Of a DNA stretch of 64,000 bases, positions 1 through 9,555 are shown piece after piece (positions within the stretch are counted from its first letter, which is position 1; every line of letters begins with the position of its first letter). A program made the translations under genes and the position numbers. The stretch lies in assembly GCA_032871835.1 (NCBI GenBank), contig CM065297.1:91657052-91721051 (forward strand), written 5' to 3'. Below the pieces are notes generated by a model, which saw only the letters and a list, made by a program, of their open reading frames with translations, was not told where the DNA came from and did no database searches. This DNA comes from Dipteronia dyeriana. Its lineage: Eukaryota; Streptophyta; Magnoliopsida; Sapindales; Sapindaceae.

Positions 1-371
1 CTATGAAAGCCCCTGTCGACAAGAGGAATCATTATAAGTATTATGACTTTCATGAAGACGTAAGACACAACACTTCAGAGTGCTATAACTTGCGAAATCA
101 GATTGAGGCTTTGATAAGGGGAGGATGTTTGGTAGAATTCTTACAGCAAGTCAGGGATAACATTCAGACTAGAAGGGAAGTGCAAGCTAAGATCCGCAAG
201 CATGTTGAGAAAAGGAAGGGGGAGCAGACGGATCTGATGCAACAAATCCAGATAATTCATACCATCAGTGGAGGTCCTACTCTGGCTGGGACCTCCAATA
301 ATTCCAGGAAAAACCATGCAAGGAAAGTCCCTCGTGTGGACGAAGGACGGGGTATCTTCAAGGTCGACTAG
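1..371 (+). pseudogene. T1-1 gag C-terminal part (nucleocapsid region)
   Basis: This is the C-terminal end of gag, which packages element RNA. The frame is open from before the window edge to 371. The parallel copy T1-2 (42050-42140) shows a zinc-knuckle-like motif of CX2HX4HX4C type (CDFHEDVGHNISEC). Here the first Cys is Tyr (YDFHEDVRH), so zinc binding is probably lost. The downstream stretch is rich in charged residues and likely helical. The assignment rests on position before protease and similarity to T1-2; no enzymatic domain is expected. Confidence 0.75.
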
Positions 372-410
372 AGCTCGACCAACCCCTCTTAGTTGTCATA
401 GATCATTTTC

Positions 411-1000
411 ACCGAAGCGGATGTCTACAACACCGTGGAGCTTCATGATGATCCCATGGTGATCACGGTACATATTGCCAACTGCATGGTACACCGTGTG
501 CTCGTTGGCAAAGGCAACATCGTAGACGTCCTATTTAAAGACACCTTGGAAAAACTGAACTTGAAACAGTGGTGTTACAATAGTTTCACTACCCCGCTGT
601 ATGGGTTCACCGGGGACTCAATCATACCCGAGGGATCAAAAATCTTACCAGTGATCATTAGAGCCACACCTCTCCAGTAGAATATCATGACAGACATCGT
701 GGTGGTAGATGCCCCATCCGCCTACAATACAATATTAGGAAGACCATTTTTATCATCCTTGAAAGGGGTCTTATCCATCTACCACAACGTCTTGAAGTTT
801 CCGGTAGGAGACAGAGTGAGGAACGTTCAGGGTGACCAGCAAGCAGCCAAGTGATGCTATGTAGTGTCTGCTAACCCAATAGTTCTAGCAAAATAACTTG
901 CCCAGGTAACAAAGATCGAGAATGGGGCAACGCCTGTGTTGACCCTAGAAGATATATGACCCGTAAATCACCCCGAGGATGGCCCTGTGGCGCCCGATAA
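411..1000 (+). pseudogene. T1-1 aspartic protease region, inactivated
   Basis: This would process the gag-pol polyprotein. The stretch is collinear with T1-2 42437-42829, where the active-site triad reads VLVDTGSNVDVLF. In T1-1 the same place reads VLVGKGNIVDVLF, so the catalytic Asp-Thr-Gly is lost. The frame also has a stop at 678-680 and others near 850-960. The hydrophobic pattern around the second half of the fold (about 690-800) is still recognisable. There is no separate start, as expected for part of a polyprotein. Confidence 0.8.
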
Positions 1001-1039
1001 AGAGGAGCATAGAAGGGAATGGGCCAGCGACCACCTAGT

Positions 1040-2470
1040 AGACAAGCTAAAGAAGATTCCTATCCGAATGGGCGATCCCTAGAAGGTCATCAAAATCGGA
1101 GCCACCCTTGAGCCGAGAGTGAAGAAGGGTTTGATCGGGCTCCTCAAAGAGTTCAATGCTATCTTCGCTTGGAGTCACGATGAGATACTTGGGATCTCGA
1201 TGACTTTGGCTGCTCACCGATTGGCAGTGGATCCGACCTTTAAGCCCATCAAACAAAAGAGGCGTCACTTCAATGCCGAAAGAAATGTTACGGTCCAGGA
1301 AGAGGTAGACAAACTGAACCTAGCAGGCTTCATCGGAGAAGCACGCTATCCTGAGTGGATCGCCAATGTGGTCATTGTCACAAAGGCAAATGGAAAGTGG
1401 CTCATGTGCATCGATTATACCGATCTCAACCGGGCGTGCCCGAAAGACAGTTTCCCTCTCCCAAAAATTGATCAGTTAGTTGACTCCACATCCAGAAACA
1501 AGCTCCTGAGCTTCATGGACACGTTTTCAGGGTACAATCAAATTATGATGCACCTCGCGGACTAGGAAAAGACCAGTTTCATTACCGGACGGGCTCTGTA
1601 TTACTACAAGGTGATGCCATTTGGGCTTAAGAATGCATGAGCCACATATCAATGGTTAGTCAACCGACTGTTCAAGCCGAAAATTGGAAAATCAATGGAG
1701 GTGTACATCGACGATATGATCACCAAGTCATCGACCTCTGAAGGCTATCTGGGAGACCTACGTAGAACCTTCATGATCTTAATGGAGAACCAGATGAGGT
1801 TGAACCCTTCCAAATACGTCTTTGGGGTAACCGCGGGGAAGTTTATGGGCTTCATGGTCCGTGAGAGAGGCATAGAGGCTAACCCGGAAAAGATTAAGGT
1901 TATCCTGGATCTAGAGTCTCCCTCATAACTTAAACAAGTTTAAGTCTTGACCGGGCAGGTAGCAGCGCTCAACAGGTTCATTTCTCGGTCTATCAATAAG
2001 TGTCTCCTATTCTTCAAAGCCATTAAGCAGGGAAGAAACATGAAATGGGACCAGGAAAGTGAACAAGCTTTTCAAGCCTTGAAAAAGTACCTGTCAAGCC
2101 CCCCGCTACTAGTTAAGCCAAGCCATAGAGAAGAGCAATAAATCTACTTGGCCATTTCAGAAACCGCAGTAAGTTGGGCCTTGGTCAAAGAGTGTGGAGA
2201 TAGGGTCCAGCGGCCTATCTACTATGTGAGTCATGCTCTAACCAAGCCCGAGAAGAACTATACCCTTTTGGAAAAGCTCGCTTATGCCTTGGTAACCTCG
2301 TCAACGAAGCTCCGTCCCTACTTCTAAGCTCATTCAATAGCAGTAGTGACAGACCAACCCTTACGCTAATTCTTGTAAAGGCCGGATGTTTTCAGAAGGT
2401 TAGTTTTATGGGCTCTGGAGCTCACCCAGTTTGATTTAAGGTATAAGCCCAGAACCGTAATTAAAGCCTA
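1040..2470 (+). pseudogene. T1-1 reverse transcriptase and first RNase H, multiply interrupted
   Basis: RT copies element RNA into DNA; RNase H removes the RNA strand. Motifs in order are the lead-in FAWSHDE (near 1156), the WLMCIDYTDLN segment, SFMDTFSGYNQI, the MPFGLKNA segment, the catalytic box VYIDDM (near 1705, both Asp intact), and the RNase H-type segment with VTDQPLR near 2350. In-frame stops interrupt it at 1563-1565, about 1638, 1926, 1941, about 2139, 2325, 2367 and 2376. Several differ from T1-2 by C-to-T changes (a TAA where T1-2 has CAA). No product can be made. Confidence 0.9.
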
Positions 2471-2474
2471 GGCT

Positions 2475-2975
2475 TTGGCAGACTTTGTAGTAGAGCTCTC
2501 AATGCCTCCAAGCCAAGCGACCTCCGCAGCAAAGAACGTAGCCTCTGAGAGGAGTCCAAAATCTGACAGTTGGCCGGAAGGTTGCAAGTCATGGATCCTC
2601 TACACAGATAGAGCGACCGGGCAAGTTGAGGAAGGAGTGGGCATAGTTCTAATCGACCCGGAAGGGACTGAGTGCTGCCACTGTTTCAGGTTTGAATTTA
2701 AAGCCACTAATAATGAGACAGAGTAAGAAGCCCTCTTAGCCGGAATAAGGGCGACCGCAGAGCTCGGGGTTGATTACCTGTAAGTCAAGAGTGACTCGTT
2801 GCTCATAGTCAACCAAGTCTCTGGGGATTATCAGGCAAAAGGGGATAACATGATCGCCTACCTGAAGCTAGTCCAACAACTTAAAAGCAAGTTTAAAGGA
2901 TTTAAGATCGAACAGGTACCTCGACAACAAAATCGTCGAGTTGATGTTGCAAATGGTGGGCAAACCCTACCCCAG
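2475..2975 (+). pseudogene. T1-1 second RNase H-like domain
   Basis: A second RNase H-type fold follows the RT-linked one, as in Tat/Ogre elements. The first catalytic strand reads WILYTDRATG where T1-2 has an Asn-Gly-Ala form and T2 an Asp-Gly form. Then come the RFEFKATNNE motif and the SDSLLIVNQVSG segment. Stops occur at 2724-2726 and near 2781. The tail holding PRQQN reaches about 2950 and then diverges from T1-2. The function of the second domain (helper or additional RNase H) is inferred from the lineage, not shown here. Confidence 0.75.
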
Positions 2976-2989
2976 AGGGTCCTTCTTCA

Positions 2990-4289
2990 AGTGATCCCTT
3001 TATCCAGCACAGTGGCAGGTAAAGAGACTTATACCCTGGATCGGCAGCCATGCTGGATGGACCCAATAGTGGATTATCTACAAGAAGGGAGACTTCTCGG
3101 GGAGCCTGACGAAGCTAGGAAAATCAAGAGGTTCTCAGTCCGGTATTGTTTGGAAGATGGGTACTTATACAGGAGGGGCAGATCCCTTCATTTGCTTCAA
3201 TGTTTACACACTGAAGATGTCAAATGGGCATTGAGAGAGGTTCATTTTGGGGAATACGGGAACCACATTGATGGGAAGGCTCTTGCATATCAGGTACTCC
3301 GCATGGGTTATTACTGGCCAACCATCCATCAAGATGCAAATAACTTAGTACGATCCTGCGAAGCATGCCAAAAGACAGCAAACTTGAGTCACCTCCCGTC
3401 GGAGCGGTTGTCATACCTTAGCTCACCATACTCCTTTACTATGTGATGAGTCGACTTGATCAGACCGCTCCCTACTGCTCCTGGTCAAGCCAAGCATGCT
3501 ATCGTGGCAATTGACTATTTTATAAGATGGGTCGAAGCCGGACTGCTCTCCCAGATATCGGAAGAAAATACAACAAGATTCATAAAAAATAATATCGTTT
3601 GTAGGTTTGGGACCCCTCTAGTCATTATAGTTGACCTCGACAAGCAGTTCGATAATGGCCGGTTCAAAGATTTTTATGAGGGCTTGGGAATCAACATTAT
3701 ATTCGCTTCATTAGCCCACCCCCAGACTAACGGGCTGGTGGAATCCACTAATAAAACCATTAAGAGGTTGTTGAAGAAGAAGCTGCAGCAGAAAAAAGGC
3801 AGATGGGCCGAGGAGCTTCTCGAGGTCCTCTGAGCTTACCACACCACGAGGAGAACGCCTACAGGGGAAACACCTTATTCTCTAGCCTTCGGGGTTGAAG
3901 CAATTCTTCCCATTGAGCATAAACTGACCTCCTTTAGAGTCTAACATTTTGAACCAGAGAGCAATGAAGGTAAGCTCCGAGCTAGCTTGGATATCTTGGA
4001 AGAAAAACAAGATCGAATAGTTGAGAAGGTAGAAGTTTACCAGAGCAAGATTGCTAAATACTTTAACTGGAAGGTTAAAGCCCGAAACTTTAAGAAAGGA
4101 GACATAGTTCTCAGGAAAGTGACGTTGAATACCAGAAAGAGGTCAGACGGGGTCCTGGGGCCCAACTTGGTAGGACCGTACTTAGTAAAGATGGTGATCT
4201 GTAATGGGGCATACAAACTCGAGGACATGAATGACCGACTCATCGATCATATATGGAATGCAGATCACTTGAGAAAATTATACCCCTGA
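2990..4289 (+). pseudogene. T1-1 integrase, interrupted
   Basis: Integrase inserts the element DNA. A zinc-binding HHCC region is visible (His in REVHFGEYGNH, Cys pair in SCEACQK near 3357-3372). The core follows with an Asp in VDLIRP (near 3450), VDLDKQF where TDNG is usual, and VESTNK carrying the catalytic Glu. The C-terminal part has the KVKARNFKKGDIVLRKV and LVGPYLV segments typical of gypsy integrases. No chromodomain follows, in line with Tat elements. Stops occur at 3444-3449, 3831-3833 and near 3940. The last frame ends at 4287-4289. Confidence 0.88.
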
Positions 4290-4504
4290 ACAGGGGACTC
4301 ATGAGCAGGCTACCTCCACTTAGTTTTTAATCTCCAGCAATAATGTACTCTTTTCCTTTTATCAATAAAGCTTGTTTTTTTCTCCATCATCAACTGTGTT
4401 CTACAATGATTTGGGTTTACACGGGAAATTCGACATTGTCATCCCAAGACCAGGGATTAGCCAGGGAAGGCCCCTCGCTTTCCTTGATGCCTCGGCCGGG
4501 CACG

Positions 4505-5130
4505 ACCCCCTCGCCAAGAAGGGTCTGAGTGTAAGAGCATAGATGCCATCCAGATCTCAAGACCAGGAAATAGCTAGATAGCCTTGGTCGAGCTATAACC
4601 CCCAAGAAAGGTCTGAGTGTAAGAGCATAGCTGCCATCCAGATCTCAAGACCAAGAAATAGCTAGATAGCCCTCTTGATGCCTTGGTCGGGCTACAACCC
4701 CCAAGAAGAGTCTGAGTGTAAGAGCGTAGCTACCATCCAGATCTCAAGACCAGGAAATAGCTAGATAGCCATTCTGATGCCTTGGTCGGGCTACAACCCT
4801 AAAGAAGGGTCTGAGTGTAAGAACATAGCTACCATTCAGATCTCAAGACCAGGAAATAGCTAGATAGCCCTCATAATGCCTTGGTTGGGCTACCACCCCC
4901 AAGAAGGGTTTAAGTGTAAGAGCATAGCTGCCATCAAGATCTTAAGACCAGGAAATAGCTAGATAGCCCTCCTGATGCCTTGATCGAGCTACTACCCCCA
5001 AGAAGAATCTAATTGAAAGAGTATAGTTATCATCCATATCTCGAGACCAAGAAATAGCTAGATAGCCCTCCTGATGCCTTAATCGGGTTATAGCTCCCAA
5101 GAAGGACTCAAGTTTGAAAGCGCGGTCCAC
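4505..5130 (+). repeat. Tandem repeat of about 98 bp in the T1-1 3' region
   Basis: A unit of roughly 88-100 bp recurs about six to seven times. Each copy holds a variant of GTCTGAGTGTAAGAGCATAG, then CAGATCTCAAGACCAGGAAA, then TAGCTAGATAGCC. Variants of the first motif start near 4524, 4611, 4709, 4809, 4908 and 5007; the last copies (after 5000) are diverged. The inverted copy T1-3 carries the same array at 36480-37030, so it belongs to the element. It lies between integrase and the antisense gene and has no sustained reading frame. Confidence 0.88.
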
Positions 5131-5513
5131 GATCAAACAAAGGGACTATAAATTAAAGTCATCGAGCTACAAGTTTCTGTTGAGATTTGAAAGCTCGAGC
5201 TAGATATCTACTTCCGCAATTAAGCAGTTTTTCTATCCTGTTACTTTTCCCAAGCTAAGTTAATTACTGTGGGGATTGTACCTAGATCGAGATCAGGAAT
5301 GAAGTAAGTATATACCCATCAAAATTCGAACCAGATCCGAAGTTAATTTTCATTAATGAAATGGGGAGCCTATTCCCAGTAAGGTCACATCAATCAAACT
5401 GGGAGCCCAACCCCTGGTTCCGGGTTACAGAGTACTAGTAAAAAAGAGTGATGATGGTGATCAAACATGAGTAAAGATGGGATGCCCACCCCCCTTTTTT
5501 GGGCATTAAGAAC
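5131..5513 (+). other. Non-coding spacer between the repeat array and the antisense gene
   Basis: There is no gene. The stretch is collinear with 36043-36470 in T1-3, sharing the blocks AGCTCGATGACTTTA (as its complement) and the TTTCATTAATGAAA-type palindrome near 5348. It is probably 3' untranslated sequence of both the gypsy transcript and the antisense gene. Confidence 0.6.
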
Positions 5514-6050
5514 AAGCTACAGGAAGATGGATTCAAGCTTCTGTGTCCTCTTGATGTCCTCCAGCTTCCCCTTCTTTCGGATGAACCTCGTCCTCTCCTT
5601 TTCATTCTGATGGTCTCTCATCCTGGTTAGCCGCCTCTGCCACCTTGCCTTGAGGATGCCCTTCGATGACCTATTGCTCAGTTGGGTCCTCTTCCAAGAC
5701 TTCATTGACCACCGTTATGATCTCAGGTGGTATGGCTGCATCAAGAAGATTGGCCATTGACTATGGCATGCTGTCTCCCCCTACTGATTCTCCCCTTGAA
5801 GGAACTTTAGAGGAGTCTCGGGTTTCTTTAAGATCTCTTTCTGGCTCCGTGGGTAGAACCCCTCTGGAGGATTCTTCAGGACCCGACGTTGGGAAGATGA
5901 GAGGAGGAAGAGGAAGGTCTAACCCAGCTGGTTGCTTTCTGGTTTTGGTCACATTAGAGGGATCCAAGTCATCACCTAAGGGGCGGGACATCTTGCGACC
6001 TTGGCCAATATCTCTTCCCTATCCCAATTAGCAATAATTGACAGGTCAAA

Positions 6051-6078
6051 GGGAGGGGGGAGGGGGGAGGGGGGAGGG
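6051..6078 (+). repeat. G-rich tract, potential G-quadruplex
   Basis: Five runs of three to six G separated by single A residues, on the gypsy-sense strand. The T1-3 copy keeps the same feature as a C-rich tract at 35417-35448, which is again G-rich on that element's sense strand. It lies inside exon 3 of the antisense gene, where it encodes a Pro/Leu-rich segment. Confidence 0.8.
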
Positions 6079-6460
6079 CTTCAGCGACCTGGTAGGAAGC
6101 ATAGAAGTATTCTTCGCTGAAGGATGCATCCACCTCAACCTGGAGCTTGGCATTCCGGGCATGTATATCTTGATTCTCGATATCTAGCTTCTTGGATTCG
6201 ACCTTCTAAGAGTCTTTCTGCCTAGCCCGCTGCTCTGACTTGAGGGTTTCTTGGTCAAATTATTGCTTCATCCTTTCATGGTCACAACGAAGCTCGCTCA
6301 GTTCAGTCTCTATTTCCTTCTGATTGGAAGTCATCTCCTCTACAAGGAACCGAGCTTGCGCGAGAAGCCCCATGACTCTTCCAATTTTAGGTTCAGCGTA
6401 GGTAGCCTGATCACGGAGAAAGGATACTTGTTGACCCATTGCTATATTAAACTTGAAAGT

Positions 6461-6531
6461 CTGTAAAATTTGAAACAAGAGTTAGAGAGTAATCAAAGCT
6501 CGCAATCATAAAAAATAAAGACGATGACTAC
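6461..6531 (-). other. Putative intron 2 of the antisense T1 gene
   Basis: On the minus strand the donor reads GCCGAG|GTAGTC and the acceptor TTTTACAG|ACTTTC; 71 bp, phase 0. In T1-3 the matching interval is 35001-35070, with a good acceptor (CCTTTGCAG) but a donor changed from GT to GA. Confidence 0.68.
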
Positions 6532-6860
6532 CTCGGCCATGAGGGCAGACCCCCATGGTAAGCAAGATGTCCATAGGCATTGAAGCCATCCTAGAAAGCC
6601 CGCCACCCGGGCAAGATGTAATGAACTGCTTTAGAACCTCGTCTGGGTCGGTTGAAGAAGTGGGTAATGTAACTGAAGAAGCGATAACTGTAGCATGACC
6701 TCTTTTAATTAGCGCCTTGAAGGCCCGTGATGCAAGCATAGCCATCCTGGACCGAGTTGAAGCAGCAGCTGGAATGGTAGGCCCTATTTCTCTGAGGTAG
6801 TCGAGAGGACCCCCCGGGACAACCTAGCATGAGGGGGAGGAGTCCGAGCTTCACGGGAAG

Positions 6861-6947
6861 CTAGAGCAACAATAAAAACTATTAAAAAAAAGATGTATGA
6901 AGCAAGCCAGCTAACAGAACGAAGCATAATGACTTGGGATTACTTAC
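6861..6947 (-). other. Putative intron 1 of the antisense T1 gene
   Basis: On the minus strand the donor reads CTC|GTAAGTAATCC and the acceptor TTGCTCTAG|CTTCCC, with a T-rich tract before the acceptor. Its 87 bp leave the codon phase intact (exon 1 ends with one base of a Pro codon completed by CT). T1-3 has the same junctions at 34401-34488 (GTGAGTAAT ... TGCTCTAG). Confidence 0.78.
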
Positions 6948-8063
6948 GAGGGGTAGCATCGGTGATCCGTATATGCTGATTCACTCTACGGGAATCGAAA
7001 GGATCAGCGGTGGGGTACTTCAAGTTCAGATAGTTCCTGACGAGGATTGTTCTCAACACCGTTTCAGATTCAGAGGGCAAGGAGTCCCGATCCCATGCTG
7101 GTTTGTCATTGAAAGCTGTAGGAACCATGAACTCGTGCCTACCTATGAAGATCGAGCTCCCCCAATCATCGCCGACCAGTACCCACTCCTCCTTCCAGGC
7201 TGGGTCCTTCCTTGAAGCTCTAGGGATGATGAAGTTAATCTTGTTCTTGGCCTTGTCATAGAATTGACCTCGGGGGACCTCGACCAGACTCCTGATTTGG
7301 AAGAAGAATGCCAACTCCTCTGTTCTGGGTTCCCGGGTTATCTTGATGAGCTCACACTGCTCCCTCCACAGTACAAGAAAGCCGATTAGGTGCCTCTAGA
7401 AGCCAGGCATCAGCTGGAGATGAGCTAGTTGAAGGGTATTGAGAGCCCGCCGCAGGGTAAGATGAAGGGGAAGCCTGACCCCACTTTCGAGGGCCGCCAC
7501 CTGAATCGAAAGGATTCCTTTGGGAGGGTTAAAGACGTCATAGTCTCTATAAGGGATGGCGAGGGAGACGCTGTTAGGAATATCATACTTGGATCTTATA
7601 CGATTGAGGGAGTTCGGGTCAACAATGGAATTGGGAATGACCCTAAAGTCATACGGTGGAAGATCCATCGGAAGAGGACCGATTACCGTGACTTGACCCC
7701 TTCTAGCAATGTCGTTCCTCTCTCCTATGTTAGAATCTTCATCAACCAAGTTCAGAGGGTTGTCGGGTTGATTCAAGAAACCGGAGTCGATTGAGACATT
7801 CATACTAGAACGAAGGCGCTGACGGACCGGGGAAGAATCCCCGTTGCTCAAGATTCCTCGCACCCGTTTTCGAGGAACCAAATTAGAGCCACCAGTGCCC
7901 TCGACCAGGACTTCAATGCTATTAGAAGAGTTCGACATTGCTGAATGAGAAGAGCTTGAAGGTAGATGAAAGACAATGATGTGGTTAGAAAATGTAGCGA
8001 GAGAGAGGAAGTCTAAAAATTAGAAATTGGAGGGATACGTGAGGAAGAGGCAGTGAGTTTGAG

Positions 8064-8073
8064 TTTAAATAGA
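8064..8073 (-). promoter_or_regulatory. TATA-like box upstream of the antisense gene
   Basis: The minus strand reads CTATTTAAACTC about 130 bp upstream of the ATG at 7938, followed by a pyrimidine-rich leader. T1-3 keeps CTATTTAAATTC at 33255-33266, about 150 bp before its ATG. Conservation of position in two diverged copies supports a promoter; transcription is not shown. Confidence 0.6.
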
Positions 8074-8338
8074 GGTTAGGGTTGTAATGAGGTTGGCGAT
8101 AACCTCAGGAAGATCGCCTCGAGAAGATCACCTCGAGCAACGAAGAGGGCCGTAACGCAACTGGTTTTTCTTCGAGGAGCACACCAATCCAAGTTCGACA
8201 CGTCACCTGGATAGTTAATAAGAAGATTTTATTCAAAGATTCCCAATAAATACTTTAGAACGGAAAATTTCCCAAATAAATAGGGAATCTAACTCTAACC
8301 CCAACTCTACCTCCAGTGTTCAAGTCAGAAAAGACTTC

Positions 8339-9555
8339 TGTTAATAGTAAAATTTAGCTAGGGGTCAAAGAGAAATTTTCCACTCCCCTAGCCCAAATCA
8401 AAGCCCAAATTCGACATTCATGAGACCCCGGGCAGACCATAAAACTACCCCGCATAAGCAAGAAAGGATCACCGGGCTTCAGAACTATTAGGGATAAAGC
8501 TAGACGCGACCAGGTCGAGCTCCCACGCGAACATTGGAATCCGGGTTTCTCAAGGCCACTTACCCAGGAACCTCGATTTTTTGAGGTTGGGCTTCAAAAC
8601 CACCCCATGAAGGCAATGAAGGATCGTCGAGCTCAAGAAACACTCGAAGCAAAACCTGACAAGCAAAACAAGCTCGGTTCAGGTTAAGGCTTCTAGAGGT
8701 CAAACTTAACTCGTAGCCTAAACTGGAAGCCCACCAACCTCTCCAGGAGCCCGATGTCTCCTCCTCAAATACGCGGAGAAAGAGGGTCTCTAAATGGATT
8801 AGATCCATGCTGCCTCCCAGGAATGTCTACAGGAACGTCTCAAGCTCTAAAGGGTTAAGAAAAGTCCATCCCAAGCTTCTGAGAACAGAACCAAAGCATG
8901 GATCTACCTCGCTCTATGAGACAACGAGCAACTACCTCGGTGACCTCCATGCCGTGAGTACACACATGAACATGTCTACATAATAACCAGCGTACGTGCA
9001 AGTCAAGAGTTTGATTCCAAAAAGGAAACAAACTTATCTTCGTCAACAATATCATCACATCCGTAATTAACTCGAAGTCAACAACTTTCAAATAATGGAT
9101 CCCGCACGTTAAGGAGGGAACGGATTCACAGGATCGTGTCGGGATCTTTGTGATTTTAAACCTACTTGGACCAAATATAAATAGGGCCAAGCATGGTAAG
9201 GGTGATATGGAAAAAAGGACGAGATAAAAAAGGAATATAGAGAAAACAGAGTGAAAAAGAGAGAGAGGTACGTTGGGCCTAAATTCTGTGATCAGAACAT
9301 GGCCATCGTCATATCCACCATTCGACAAGCACGAAGCTACCACATTCCTATGTCCTTGAGAGATTGTGAGTGTATGTGAGAGAATTCTGTATACAACGAG
9401 TGATCAATAATAAAGTTCTCTTTCGTTATAGTCATTCAAATTTTCGTTTCTATCTAAGCAGGTTAGGTATCCAAAGTACCGACCACCACCTCTGTGGTAG
9501 TGGTCTTGAGGGTGTTAGTTGGAATTTCTCATATTGAGCAAATTTTCTATTAACA
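8339..9555 (+). repeat. 3' LTR of T1-1
   Basis: It begins TGTTAATAGTAAAATTTAGC and ends TTTCTATTAACA, 1217 bp. It is homologous to 39209-40395 (+) and 31733-33005 (inverted). A polypurine tract (AAGTCAGAAAAGACT, 8322-8336) precedes it; T1-3 has the better-preserved AAGTCAGAGGGGACT form. Flanking base 9556 starts unrelated AT-rich sequence. A long minus-strand frame inside it (8855-9343) is LTR sequence, not a gene. Confidence 0.92.
9176..9183 (+). promoter_or_regulatory. LTR TATA box (T1-1)
   Basis: TATAAATA in the 3' half of the LTR. The same box sits in the T1-2 LTR at 40028-40035. It is the likely transcription start signal at the U3/R border. Confidence 0.65.

Larger units (their letters stand above)
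5517..7938 (-). pseudogene. Antisense intron-containing gene of T1 family (copy in T1-1)
   Basis: This gene runs opposite to pol, between pol and the 3' LTR. Exon 1 is 7938-6948 (991 bp, starting with ATG and a Ser-rich N-terminus), exon 2 is 6860-6532, exon 3 is 6460 to about 5514. The exon 1 product resembles the plant family annotated as putative gypsy-type transposon protein: a conserved basic/aromatic block IPYRDYDVFNPPKG, then LRRALN..L near residues 160-175. Exon 3 has coiled-coil-like charged segments. Lesions are a stop at 7396-7398 (Trp position), at least one extra base near 6548-6553 and a stop near 6256. The copy at 33410-36042 shares the same exon 1 length and splice positions. 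Function is unknown. Confidence 0.8.
1..9555 (+). mobile_element. Ty3/gypsy Tat-type LTR retrotransposon T1-1 (5' end outside window)
   Basis: The order is gag end, protease, RT, RNase H, a second RNase H-like domain, integrase, a tandem-repeat block, an antisense gene, then an LTR. Integrase downstream of RT marks Ty3/gypsy. The second RNase H, tandem repeats and extra ORF before the 3' LTR are hallmarks of the Tat/Ogre lineage. The same family occurs at 31733-38836 (- strand) and 39209-45510 (+). The pol region carries many nonsense codons, so this copy is dead. The LTR ends in CA at 9555. The 5' LTR and most of gag lie left of the window. Confidence 0.93.

Noticed and set aside
8855..9343. 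162-codon minus-strand frame in the T1-1 LTR, partly repeated at 31897-32130
   Set aside because: It lies entirely within LTR DNA; similarity between copies is explained by LTR homology, and the frame is not maintained in the other LTRs.
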